Assembly: GCF_014647675.1 (NCBI RefSeq)
Contig: NZ_BMPQ01000014.1
Span: 139,484-203,483 of the forward strand
DNA from: Streptomyces flaveus
GTDB taxonomy: Bacteria; Actinomycetota; Actinomycetes; Streptomycetales; Streptomycetaceae
Direction: 5' to 3'
DNA length: 64,000 nt
Part shown: positions 8,884 through 16,699 of the stretch, in pieces
Layout: each line of letters starts with the position of its first letter
Position numbering within the stretch: position 1 is the stretch's first letter
Made by a program: the position numbers and the translations under genes
The notes under the pieces: generated by a model
What the model saw: only the letters and a program-made list of their open reading frames with translations
Told to the model about the DNA's origin: nothing
The model's database searches: none

Positions 8884-8933
8884 AGTCAGCCTCTCTGACT
8901 AATCTGACCGCAGATAAGTCAGAGGAGCTGACT
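8884..8933. promoter_or_regulatory. Paired AGTCAG-N5-CTGACT palindromes ahead of the secreted SnoaL gene
   Basis: Two perfect 17-bp inverted repeats, AGTCAG-CCTCT-CTGACT (8884-8900) and AGTCAG-AGGAG-CTGACT (8917-8933), centred 33 bases apart. A further AGTCAG half-site sits at 8939-8944. They match the sites before the marR gene in motif and spacing (about three helical turns), so one regulator probably binds both promoters cooperatively. They lie 50-100 bases upstream of the likely ATG. Confidence 0.72.
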
Positions 8934-8985
8934 ATTTTAGTCAGCGCGTCGTACTTAATTTGCCATGACCGCCAAGGAGAGCGCC

Positions 8986-9933
8986 ATGAACACCACTCCC
9001 GCACACGCCCGCAGGACCACCACTGCCGCACTCATGACCGCGGCTCTCGCAGTCGGCGTCGCCGTGGTGCCCGCCGCCGCGGCCACCCCCTCGATCGCCG
9101 CCCACGACGCCGGTTCCGGCTTCGGCCGCGGTGAGAAGGCTCGGCTCAGCCACCAGGAGTCCGTCGCCGTCCGTGTCACCAAGGGCGTGTTCGAGCGCGG
9201 GGACACCAAGGTCGTCGACCGGTTCGTACGGCCGGACTACATCGCGCACAACCCGAACTCCGCCAACGGTGCCGAGGCCCTGAAGAACCTCGGAGTGTTC
9301 CTTCACCAGCAGTTCCCGAACGCCAGATACAACGTCAAGCGGGTCTTCTCCGAGGGGAACCTGGTGGTGATGCACTCCAACGTCGTCATGACGCCGGGTA
9401 CCCGTGGCGACGCGGTCGTCGACATCTTCCGCTTCGAGGGCGGGAAGATCGCCGAGCACTGGGACGCGTCGCAGGAGGTGCCGGAGACCACCGCCAGCGG
9501 CAACGACATGTTCTCCACGCTCAGCCGACCGCAGACCCAGGAGCCGGGATCGCGGGGGCTCACCGCGCGCAACAAGAAGCTGGTGACCGCCTACTACGAC
9601 CAGGTTCTCGTCCGTAAGGACCTGTCCGGCATCGACACCTACGTGGCCGCCGATTACTACCAGCACAATCCCGATGTCGAGAACGGGCCCGAGGGAGCGA
9701 AGGCCGGGCTGGGGTGGTTCTTCCAGCAGTTCCCGCAACTGACGTACACGCCGAAGCGGGTCATCGCCGAGGGAGACCTGGTGGCCGTCCACAGCCACTT
9801 CGTCCCGGCGCCGGGCGAGCGTGGCAGCGCGGTCGTGGACATCTTCCGCGTGCGGAACGGGAAGATCGTCGAGCACTGGGACGTCATCCAGGCGGTGCCG
9901 GAGACATCGGCGAACGACAACACCATGTTCTGA
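8986..9933 (+). CDS. Secreted protein with two tandem SnoaL-like domains
   Basis: Exported protein of 315 residues. An N-terminal Sec signal (RRTTTAALMTAALAVGVAVV, ending near AAAA) precedes two copies of a SnoaL/NTF2-like domain of about 130 residues each. Both repeats share FVRPDYIAHNPN/YVAADYYQHNPD, the QQFPNARYNVKRV/QQFPQLTYTPKRV block and a VVDIFR...IVEHWDVIQ-type end. The start ATG 8986 has AAGGAGA 5 bases upstream; ATG 8965 is in frame but has no site. SnoaL proteins are polyketide cyclases or small-molecule-binding folds; a secreted duplicated form is of unknown function. The palindromes ahead suggest control by the MarR protein. Confidence 0.82.
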   Translation: MNTTPAHARRTTTAALMTAALAVGVAVVPAAAATPSIAAHDAGSGFGRGEKARLSHQESVAVRVTKGVFERGDTKVVDRFVRPDYIAHNPNSANGAEALKNLGVFLHQQFPNARYNVKRVFSEGNLVVMHSNVVMTPGTRGDAVVDIFRFEGGKIAEHWDASQEVPETTASGNDMFSTLSRPQTQEPGSRGLTARNKKLVTAYYDQVLVRKDLSGIDTYVAADYYQHNPDVENGPEGAKAGLGWFFQQFPQLTYTPKRVIAEGDLVAVHSHFVPAPGERGSAVVDIFRVRNGKIVEHWDVIQAVPETSANDNTMF

Positions 9934-9934
9934 G

Positions 9935-11086
9935 CTATGCCCCGGTCCGCGCGACCTGATCGGCCGCGCGAGCCGGCCAAGGATCGCGGTGGACGGGGCC
10001 GGTGCCGTGCGACAGGGGCCGGCCCGTGCCACGGTTGGCGTGGGCGATGATCTCCGACGTGATGGAGATCGCTGTCTCCTCGGGAGTACGAGCACCGAGG
10101 TCCAGGCCGATCGGCGAGTGCAGACGGGCCAGTTGGTCCTGGGGGACGCCGGCTTCCCGGAGCAGGTCGATGCGGTGCTCGTGGGTGCGTCGGGAGCCCA
10201 TCGCGCCGATGTAGCCGACGGGGAGGGTCAGTGCCAGACGCAGCAGGGGGATGTCGAACTTGGCATCGTGGGTGAGGACGCAGACGGCGGTGCGGGCATC
10301 GGTCTCGGTGGCCGCGAGGTAGCGGTGGGGCCAGTCGGTGACGACCTCGTCGGCGTGCGGGAAGCGGGCGGTGGTGGTGAAGACCGGGCGGGCGTCGCAG
10401 ACGGTGACGTGGTAGCCGAGGAAGTGTCCGGCCTGGCTGAGGGCGGCGGCGAAGTCGACGGCGCCGAAAATCAGCATGCGCGGGCGGGATGCGTGGGTGT
10501 GGACGAGGACGGTCAGCTTCCGGGGACAGGTGTCGGCGTCGCTACCGACCTCGATGCAGGCGGTGCGGCCCACGCACAGGAGCGCGCGGGCGTGCGCCAC
10601 GACCTGCCGGTCGTCACTCCCGGAGCCGAGCGTGCCGTCGTGGGGCCCCTCGCCAGGGACGTGGAGCGTGCGGCCGACGAGCTCGTCGGGGCCGTCGACG
10701 ACGTGGGCCACGGCCGTGGGGCGCCCCGCGAGCACGGCTTCGAGGGCGGCGGCGAGGTGGGGCTCGGCGGCGGGTTCCACGCGCTGTACCAGGACCTCGA
10801 TCTCGCCGCCGCAGGTCAGGCCGACGGCGAAGGCGTCGTCGTCGGAGTAGCCGAAGCCGGCGCGGGCGGGCAGCCCGCCGTGTGCGAGGACGTGTTGGCA
10901 CAGTTCGTAGACCGCCGCTTCGACACAGCCGCCGGAGATGCTGCCGACCGCGGTGCCGTCCGTGTCCACGGCCATTGCCGTGCCGACGGGCAGGGGTGCA
11001 CTGCCACTGACATGGACGACGGTGGCGAGGGCGAAGGGGTGGGCCTCGCGGCACCACTGGTGCAATGCGTCCGCGATGTTCAGCAT
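9935..11086 (-). CDS. xdhC: XdhC/CoxF-family molybdoenzyme maturation factor
   Basis: Chaperone thought to hold and sulfurate the molybdenum cofactor before insertion into xanthine-oxidase-family enzymes. The N-terminal XdhC_CoxI domain contains GSISGGCVE with the conserved cysteine C54. The C-terminal Rossmann domain has PRMLIFGAVDFAAAL and ends with the family block GYIGAMGSRRTHEHR. About 383 residues from ATG 11086, preceded by GGAAAG; a longer upstream reading is low-complexity and unlikely. It lies 160 bases downstream of the Moco subunit gene on the same strand, the same arrangement as E. coli PaoD with PaoABC, and very probably matures that enzyme. Confidence 0.9.
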   Translation of the reverse strand: MLNIADALHQWCREAHPFALATVVHVSGSAPLPVGTAMAVDTDGTAVGSISGGCVEAAVYELCQHVLAHGGLPARAGFGYSDDDAFAVGLTCGGEIEVLVQRVEPAAEPHLAAALEAVLAGRPTAVAHVVDGPDELVGRTLHVPGEGPHDGTLGSGSDDRQVVAHARALLCVGRTACIEVGSDADTCPRKLTVLVHTHASRPRMLIFGAVDFAAALSQAGHFLGYHVTVCDARPVFTTTARFPHADEVVTDWPHRYLAATETDARTAVCVLTHDAKFDIPLLRLALTLPVGYIGAMGSRRTHEHRIDLLREAGVPQDQLARLHSPIGLDLGARTPEETAISITSEIIAHANRGTGRPLSHGTGPVHRDPWPARAADQVARTGA

Positions 11087-11245
11087 GGCGGGCTTTCCGT
11101 GAGGTGAGTGACTTGGCGGGCCGCCGCCGCGCCCTGGGAGAGGAAACCGCGGCGGCGGCCCTGGTGCCCGGCGGTGTGGCGTCATGAGCCGCCGGACGCT
11201 TGGGAGCCCGGGTGGCCGGGTGGGGCACTCCGGCCACCCGGGGGT

Positions 11246-13432
11246 TCAGAGGAGGGCCTCAGGCTTGATCGGCAGCTCGCGGACCCGGCGGCCGGTGGCG
11301 TTGAACACCGCGTTGGCGATGGCGGGCGCCACTCCGACGATGACGATCTCACCGAGTCCCTTGACGCCGATCGGGTCGGCTTCGTAGTCCTCCCCCTCGA
11401 TGTAGATCGCCTTCATTTCGGGCATGTCGGCGTGGGTCGGCACGAGGTAGTCGGCGAGGTTGGCGTTGACGATCCGGCCGTCGCGGTGGTCGGTGACCGT
11501 GTGCTCGAGGAGGGCATGACCGATACCGCCGGTCATGGCCCCGATGGCCTGGCTGTCGGCGAGCCTCGGGTTGATGATCCGGGCGGCGTCGTACACGCCG
11601 ACCATGCGCCGCACCCGTACGAGGCCGAGGTGGGCGTCGACGGCGACTTCGGCGAACGTCGCGGCGTAGGCGTAGAAGGAGAACTTCTCCGCTTCCGACG
11701 CCCCGGCGTACGAGCCCATCGCTTCGAGGTGGCTGCGGTTGTTGCGGGCCAGGAGGCGCTGGTACGTCTCCCCGCGCGTGGGGTTGTTCTTCACATACAG
11801 CCGACCGCCTCGTACGACGATGTCGGCGGCGTCGGCTCCGTACAGCGGCGAGTCCTCGTCCCCGACCGCGAGCGTGATGGCCTGCTTGCGCAGCTTGTCG
11901 CAGCCGTCCTGGACGGCGGAGCCGACGCTGGCCATGGTCTGTGAGCCGGCGTGGACGGGGGCCGGGGGCATCAGGGAGTCGCCGAGCCGGAAGGTCACCT
12001 GGCGCATGGTCAGGCCGAGGGCGTCGGCGGCGACCTGGGTCATGGAGGTGGCCGTGCCGGGACCCATGTCGCTGGTCGCGGACTGCACCAGGGCGATGCC
12101 GTCGGCATCCAGCCGGACCGAGGCCTGGGCCTCGCTGCGCTGGGTGTCGTAGACACCGGCGGCCATCCCCATGCCGATGAGCCAGTCGCCGTCACGCGTC
12201 GAGCGGGGCTTGGGGTTGCGCCGGTGCCAGCCGAACTCGCGGGCGCCCGCGCGGTAGCAGTCACGCAGGCGGCGGGTGGAGAACGGCAGATTGGTGGACT
12301 CGTCATCGGCGGGTTCGTTGCGCAGCCGCAGCTCGATCGGGTCCAGGCCCAGTTCGTGGGCGAGTTCGTCCATCGCCGTCTCGACGGGGAAGGCGCCGCT
12401 GGCGTAGCCGGGGCCGCGCATGAACCACGGGGTGCTCACGTCCAGCGGGACGTGACGGTAGGCCTGACGGACGTTGGGCGTGCTGTAGAGCATCCGGCCG
12501 GGTTCCAGAACGTGTTCGCTGTGCCTCTCGTAGCGGGAGCTCTCGGTGCGGATATCGTGCGCCGACGCGGTCAGGCGGCCCTGCCGGTTGCCGCCGAGGC
12601 GCAGTTCGTACTCGTATGCGGGCCGGAATCCCACGCCGAAGTACAGCTGCCTGCGCGTGAGAACGAGTTTGACGGGACGTTTCACTTCACGGGCGGCCAG
12701 GGCAGCGATGACGGATTGCACCCAGGTACGGGCGGCGCTGCCGAAGGCGCCGCCGACGAACGGCGAGATGACGCGGATGCTGTCCGGCGGGATCCCGAAC
12801 TCGGCGGACAAGGTGAACACGGTGCCCTGCACATACTGGGTCTTCTCCCAGACGGTCAGCCGGTCACCGTCCCAGCGGGCGACGGTGCCGGCCGGTTCTA
12901 TCGGGTTGTGGTGGTTGCGGGCCATCCGGTACGTCAGGTCCAGCCGGACAGGGGCGGATTCCAGGGCACCGTCGGCGTCGCCTCGCGCATAGGTCTCCGG
13001 GTCGTCGGCGGGTTCGGCGGCGCTGATGTCGGTCGAGACAGGCTCGGCGTCGTAGGAGACCTCCACCAGGCTCGCGGCGTGCTGGGCGGTCTCCAGCGTG
13101 GTCGCCACCACGACCGCGACGGGCTGGCCGAAGAACCGGATGCGGTCGTCCTGCAAGGGGCGCAGCGGCTCACCCGGCGGGAACTGCCCTTCACGGGGCG
13201 GCAGTTCGGGGGCGTTGAGGTGGCTGATCACCTTCAGGACGCCGGTCTGGGCTTCGGCGGCGCGGGCGTCGATGCCGGTGACACGGCCCCGGCCGACGCT
13301 GCTCTCGACGAGGACCGCGTGCACGACCCCGTCGGGGCTGTTGTCGGCGGCGTACTTCGCTTTCCCTGTCACTCTCAGCCGTGCGTCGACCCGGGGCGCC
13401 GCCGCACCGACCGCTGCCTGTGGCTGGCTCAT
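11246..13432 (-). CDS. paoC: Molybdenum-cofactor subunit of a PaoABC-type aldehyde oxidoreductase
   Basis: Large catalytic subunit (728 residues) of a xanthine-oxidase-family hydroxylase that oxidises aldehydes to carboxylates. It begins with the Ald_Xan_dh_C a/b hammerhead domain (VTGKAKYAADNSPDGVVHAV) and continues with the Moco-binding domain: the FVGGAFGS motif, AGSQTMASVGSAV, and the C-terminal KGLGEIVIVGVAP with the putative base glutamate. Length and motifs match the YagR/PaoC group rather than the about 1,300-residue eukaryotic enzymes. The ATG 13432 overlaps the FAD-subunit stop (ATGA), so longer upstream readings are rejected. With the next two genes it forms an operon transcribed leftward. 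Confidence 0.9.
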   Translation of the reverse strand: MSQPQAAVGAAAPRVDARLRVTGKAKYAADNSPDGVVHAVLVESSVGRGRVTGIDARAAEAQTGVLKVISHLNAPELPPREGQFPPGEPLRPLQDDRIRFFGQPVAVVVATTLETAQHAASLVEVSYDAEPVSTDISAAEPADDPETYARGDADGALESAPVRLDLTYRMARNHHNPIEPAGTVARWDGDRLTVWEKTQYVQGTVFTLSAEFGIPPDSIRVISPFVGGAFGSAARTWVQSVIAALAAREVKRPVKLVLTRRQLYFGVGFRPAYEYELRLGGNRQGRLTASAHDIRTESSRYERHSEHVLEPGRMLYSTPNVRQAYRHVPLDVSTPWFMRGPGYASGAFPVETAMDELAHELGLDPIELRLRNEPADDESTNLPFSTRRLRDCYRAGAREFGWHRRNPKPRSTRDGDWLIGMGMAAGVYDTQRSEAQASVRLDADGIALVQSATSDMGPGTATSMTQVAADALGLTMRQVTFRLGDSLMPPAPVHAGSQTMASVGSAVQDGCDKLRKQAITLAVGDEDSPLYGADAADIVVRGGRLYVKNNPTRGETYQRLLARNNRSHLEAMGSYAGASEAEKFSFYAYAATFAEVAVDAHLGLVRVRRMVGVYDAARIINPRLADSQAIGAMTGGIGHALLEHTVTDHRDGRIVNANLADYLVPTHADMPEMKAIYIEGEDYEADPIGVKGLGEIVIVGVAPAIANAVFNATGRRVRELPIKPEALL

Positions 13433-14409
13433 TTGCTGCCTCCTACGGTGCGCAGCTGGCGTTCGACGGTGCGTTTGAGCAGCTCGGCCTTGAACCGGTT
13501 GTGCGTGAGGGGGCGGGCCCCGTCGGCCGCGTGCTCGGCGGCCTCGGTCCACAGCCGGTCGGAGGGGCGCTCGCCGACCAGGGCTTCTTCGACGGCAGGG
13601 AGCTTCCAGGGCACGGTGCCCACGCCTCCGGCGGCGACCTGCGCCTCGCGGATCACGCCGCCGCGTACATGCAGCGCGACCGCGGCCGAGGTGAGCGCGA
13701 ACTCGTAGGACTGCCGGTCGCGCACTTTCAGGTAGCCGGACTTCAGTGGACGAGGATGGGCCGGGATCTCCACGGCGGTGATCAACTCGCCTGGACGGGC
13801 GGCTTGTTCGCGGTTCGGAGTGCTGCCGGGCTTCAGCAGGAAGTCCGCGAAGGGCAGGGTGCGTTCGCCGTCCGGGCCCCGCAGGTGGACGGTGGCCTCC
13901 AGGGCGGCGAGGGCGACCGCGAGATCGGAGGGGTGTGTGGCGACGCAGCTGTCGGAGGTGCCGAGGATCGCGTGGCTGCGGTTGAAGCCCTCCTGGGCGG
14001 CGCAACCGGAGCCGGGTTCGCGCTTGTTGCAGTCGGCGGTCACATCACGGAAGTACGTACAGCGAGTGCGCTGCATGATGTTGCCACCGATGGTCGCCAT
14101 GTTCCGCAACTGAGCCGACGCGCTCAGCTCCAGCGCCTCGGAGATCACCGGATACAGAGCACGCACCCCCCGGTGGGCGGCGGCTTCGGTCATGCTGACC
14201 AGCGCACCGATGCGCAGGCCACCGCTCTTGGTGACGGTGATCTCGCGCAGCGGCAGCGCGCTGATGTCGACCAGCGTCTCGGGACGTTCGACGGTCTCCC
14301 GCATCAGGTCGACGAGAGTGGTGCCGCCGGCGATGTAACGCCCGCCGCCGCGACCGGCGTTGAGGGCCTCACGCGTGTCCGCGGCCTTGGTGTAGGTGAA
14401 GGGATACAT
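13429..14409 (-). CDS. paoB: FAD and 4Fe-4S subunit of a PaoABC-type aldehyde oxidoreductase
   Basis: Electron-transfer subunit of 326 residues. The FAD-binding domain of the CO-dehydrogenase flavoprotein family occupies about 1-215 (YIAGGTTLVDLM, ATIGGNIMQRTRC) and the CO_deh_flav_C domain follows. Cysteines C117, C127, C136 and C155 form the insertion that binds a 4Fe-4S cluster in E. coli PaoB; this insertion is absent from ordinary xanthine dehydrogenase medium subunits and supports the PaoABC assignment. It lies 12 bases after the iron-sulfur subunit and overlaps the Moco subunit gene by four bases. Confidence 0.9.
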   Translation of the reverse strand: MYPFTYTKAADTREALNAGRGGGRYIAGGTTLVDLMRETVERPETLVDISALPLREITVTKSGGLRIGALVSMTEAAAHRGVRALYPVISEALELSASAQLRNMATIGGNIMQRTRCTYFRDVTADCNKREPGSGCAAQEGFNRSHAILGTSDSCVATHPSDLAVALAALEATVHLRGPDGERTLPFADFLLKPGSTPNREQAARPGELITAVEIPAHPRPLKSGYLKVRDRQSYEFALTSAAVALHVRGGVIREAQVAAGGVGTVPWKLPAVEEALVGERPSDRLWTEAAEHAADGARPLTHNRFKAELLKRTVERQLRTVGGSK

Positions 14410-14421
14410 GGGGATCGGTCC

Positions 14422-15063
14422 TCACTTCCGGCCGGCGGCCTGCTCGACCGCGCGCTCGATCTTCACGTAGCAGCCGCAGCGGCAGAGGTTGCCGCTCATC
14501 CACTCCCGGATCTCTTCCGGGGAGCCGGTGTGCCCCTCCTTGATGCAACCGACGCCGGACACGATCTGGCCCGGCGTACAGAAGCCGCACTGGAAGGCGT
14601 CCTGGTCGATGAACGCCTGCTGCAGCGGGTGGAGCCGGTCACCCTTCGCCAGGCCCTCGATCGTGGTGACCTCGGCGCCGTCCAGACGCACCGCCAGCGT
14701 CAGGCAGGAGTTGATCCGGCGTCCGTCGACCAGGACCGTACAGGCGCCACAGGCACCGGCGTTGCAGCCCTTCTTCGAACCGGTCAGATCGAGATGCTCG
14801 CGCAACAGATCCAGCAGCGAGGTGCGGTTGTCGACCGTGACGGTGCGCCGGACGCCGTTGACCGTCAAGGAGACACGGCTGCCGGGCGGCGCCTCAGCGG
14901 CCACCGCTTCCTCCGCGACGGGCGTGAGCGGACCCGCGACCAGGCCGCCGGCCACAGCGACTCCTCCGACAACGGTGGTCGTGGCGATGAAGGTGCGCCG
15001 GGTGGGCGTGGAGGGGGGCTCGACGGAGGGCGTCTCGGCTTGGACGGGATGTTCGGTGGACAT
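14422..15063 (-). CDS. paoA: Tat-exported 2Fe-2S subunit of a PaoABC-type aldehyde oxidoreductase
   Basis: Iron-sulfur subunit of 213 residues. The N-terminal twin-arginine signal (TRRTFIATT at 22-30, then a hydrophobic stretch to about 45) implies export of the folded complex by Tat. The plant-type ferredoxin cluster uses C100, C105, C108 and C120; the second 2Fe-2S cluster uses C159, C162, C194 and C196. The start ATG 15063 follows GGAGAG by five bases; GTG 15069 is also possible. First gene of the leftward operon. PaoABC oxidises aromatic aldehydes, which fits the aromatic gene content of the neighbourhood. Confidence 0.9.
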   Translation of the reverse strand: MSTEHPVQAETPSVEPPSTPTRRTFIATTTVVGGVAVAGGLVAGPLTPVAEEAVAAEAPPGSRVSLTVNGVRRTVTVDNRTSLLDLLREHLDLTGSKKGCNAGACGACTVLVDGRRINSCLTLAVRLDGAEVTTIEGLAKGDRLHPLQQAFIDQDAFQCGFCTPGQIVSGVGCIKEGHTGSPEEIREWMSGNLCRCGCYVKIERAVEQAAGRK

Positions 15064-15216
15064 GTCCACTCTCCCTCGATGGGGTGCGGGTGGTTGTCAG
15101 GACGTACCGATGCCATGCCGCTTCGCGAAGGTACGCCTTGCCCGTTGCGGCATTGCTGACCGAGGACCCGTCGATGATCAGGACCGGGTTTCGGAACGCC
15201 AGCCCAGCATTAACCT

Positions 15217-15232
15217 CCTGATGCTCATCAGG
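15217..15232. promoter_or_regulatory. Perfect 16-bp palindrome upstream of the paoABC-like operon
   Basis: CCTGATGCTCATCAGG is a perfect inverted repeat with 7-base arms and a 2-base centre, about 150 bases upstream of the Tat/2Fe-2S gene and overlapping the end of a decayed regulator gene. Its position suits an operator for the leftward aldehyde oxidoreductase operon; its compact centre makes a terminator unlikely. No matching regulator gene is adjacent. Confidence 0.4.
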
Positions 15233-15661
15233 CAACCGTCATTGCATCAAGCACCTTTACAACATTTCCGGCGCCACCGGCCACCCGTAGTTCCGCCATC
15301 AGCGCGGCCGGTCCCGGGCCGTCGGGGCGGGCGGCCGTCACCGCGCGCAGGTTGGCCACGTGCGCACGGGCGTGCTCCGGCAGGTCTTCCGGGGGGAAAA
15401 CAGGCCGTGCGCGGCCGGATCGAGGAAGAAGCGGCGGGCCAGGTTGCGGTAGCGCGGCGGGTGAGTGAGGGCGTCTCCCGCCGGCGCCCGTGCCCTCGCG
15501 TTCTGCGCCAGGACGTCGCCGCAGTCGGTCAGCACCTGGGCCGGGGTGTCGTGCAGTCGGTCGAGGACCAGCAGCAGGCCGGGGCTTACGTGCGCGCACG
15601 TCGTCCCGCGGCGCGCCGGCTCCTCGCCCGCCAGGTGGAACAGGTGGTCGCGTTCGTCGTA
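15228..15661 (-). pseudogene. Frameshifted, truncated MmyB-type XRE regulator
   Basis: The translation YDERDHLFHLAGEEPARR, then VSPGLLLVLDRLHDTPAQVL and LARRFFLDPAAHGLF, matches the ligand-binding domain of MmyB-like helix-turn-helix regulators. After LF the reading must change frame to continue as FPPEDLPEHARAHVANLRAV. The switch falls on a T4C6 homopolymer (minus strand; G6A4 at 15391-15400 on the plus strand). The N-terminal HTH is missing, and the 3' end also departs from the family after AELRV. It is therefore decayed at both ends. Two intact paralogues of the same family occur at 27.7 and 32.4 kb. Confidence 0.65.
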
Positions 15662-15766
15662 CCCGACGGTGTGGACGGCCATGGACGGGCCATGGACGCG
15701 GGAGCCCTGTGAGCCGGACGTGGTCCGGGCCGGCAGCACGCCGCTGAGGCCGGCCTCCGCTTCGGT

Positions 15767-16654
15767 TCAGCCTCGGGCGGCGAACGCAGCGGCCGCTTCC
15801 TCGAAGGACGCGGGTTCACGGCCGAGCAGCATCCGCAGGACGTTGCTGTTGCCGCGCAGGCCGTGCCGGTCATAGTCCTGCCACATGGCACGCATGTCGG
15901 GGCCCCTGGACGGATCGTCGGCCACTCCTGGCGGGAGCGGCGCTTCCCCCCAGTCGACTGTCCTCGCCTCGAGCTCCACTCCTCGTGCACGCCCCGCGAT
16001 ACGCACGGCCTCGGCAAGCGTGACGGCGGGTCCCGCCAGCTCGTAGGTCGCCGAGTCGTGCCCCTGCTCGGCCAGAACCTTGACGCCGACTTCAGCGAGC
16101 TCGCGCAAGTCGATCATCGAGAATTCGTGGTGGACGTCGAACGGCACGTTCACCGGTCCACCCGGAGCCCTCCCCCACGTCGACAGGACGATCTGGGCGA
16201 ACATCGAGGGCTGGAGGATCGTCCAGGCCAGACCCGAAGCCCGCACGGCGGCCTCGGCGTTCGCCTTGCGCAGGTGGTGACGCAGCCCGGGGGTGTGCGG
16301 GTGGAGGACGGACAGGTACACGAACCGGCACGCACCCGCGTGCTCGGCCGCCTCGATCGCCCTGATCGCGAAGACGTCCTCCTCCGGGTGGAACGCCGGA
16401 GGGATCATGAACACGAAGTCTGCGTTCTTCAGCGCCTGACGGACGGAGTCGGGCCCCGCGAGATCGGCCTCGACGATCTCGTCGGCGCCCAGGGCGGCCA
16501 CCCGTTCACGGCCTGCCGGCCCGTGCACCACGGCGCGGACCCTGAACGGAGCGCGCCGCGCCGCCTCCAACAGATACGTACCGCAGAGCCCGGCCGCCCC
16601 GACCACCGCGAGCAAGGGCGGCTCTTCGCTGCGTACGGCTTCCGTTTCGGACAC
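15767..16654 (-). CDS. NmrA-like NAD(P)-binding protein
   Basis: Atypical short-chain-dehydrogenase-type protein of 295 residues. The N-terminal dinucleotide motif is VGAAGLCGTYLL (about 18-29). The family block FVYLSVLHPHTPGLRHHLRKANAEAAVRAS is not a classical YxxxK catalytic site. NmrA proteins either sense the NAD(P) redox state or act as NAD(P)H-dependent reductases of quinones or isoflavones. Start GTG 16654 with AGGGAA upstream. It is last in a leftward run of dehydrogenase, bicupin and related genes. I cannot separate sensor from enzyme roles. Confidence 0.75.
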   Translation of the reverse strand: MSETEAVRSEEPPLLAVVGAAGLCGTYLLEAARRAPFRVRAVVHGPAGRERVAALGADEIVEADLAGPDSVRQALKNADFVFMIPPAFHPEEDVFAIRAIEAAEHAGACRFVYLSVLHPHTPGLRHHLRKANAEAAVRASGLAWTILQPSMFAQIVLSTWGRAPGGPVNVPFDVHHEFSMIDLRELAEVGVKVLAEQGHDSATYELAGPAVTLAEAVRIAGRARGVELEARTVDWGEAPLPPGVADDPSRGPDMRAMWQDYDRHGLRGNSNVLRMLLGREPASFEEAAAAFAARG

Positions 16655-16699
16655 TTTCCGGTTCCCTCTTTCCTCAGTTTTCCTCAGTTGGATATGCGG

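Noticed and set aside
9935..11185. A plus-strand long open reading across the xdhC gene
   Set aside because: It is a mirror-frame artefact of high GC; the minus-strand translation carries the family motifs.
15064..15216. Minus-strand reading containing RNPVLIIDGSSVSNAATG
   Set aside because: Protein-like composition but no family match; it lies in the operon promoter region and its good ribosome-like site is too close to a short ORF.
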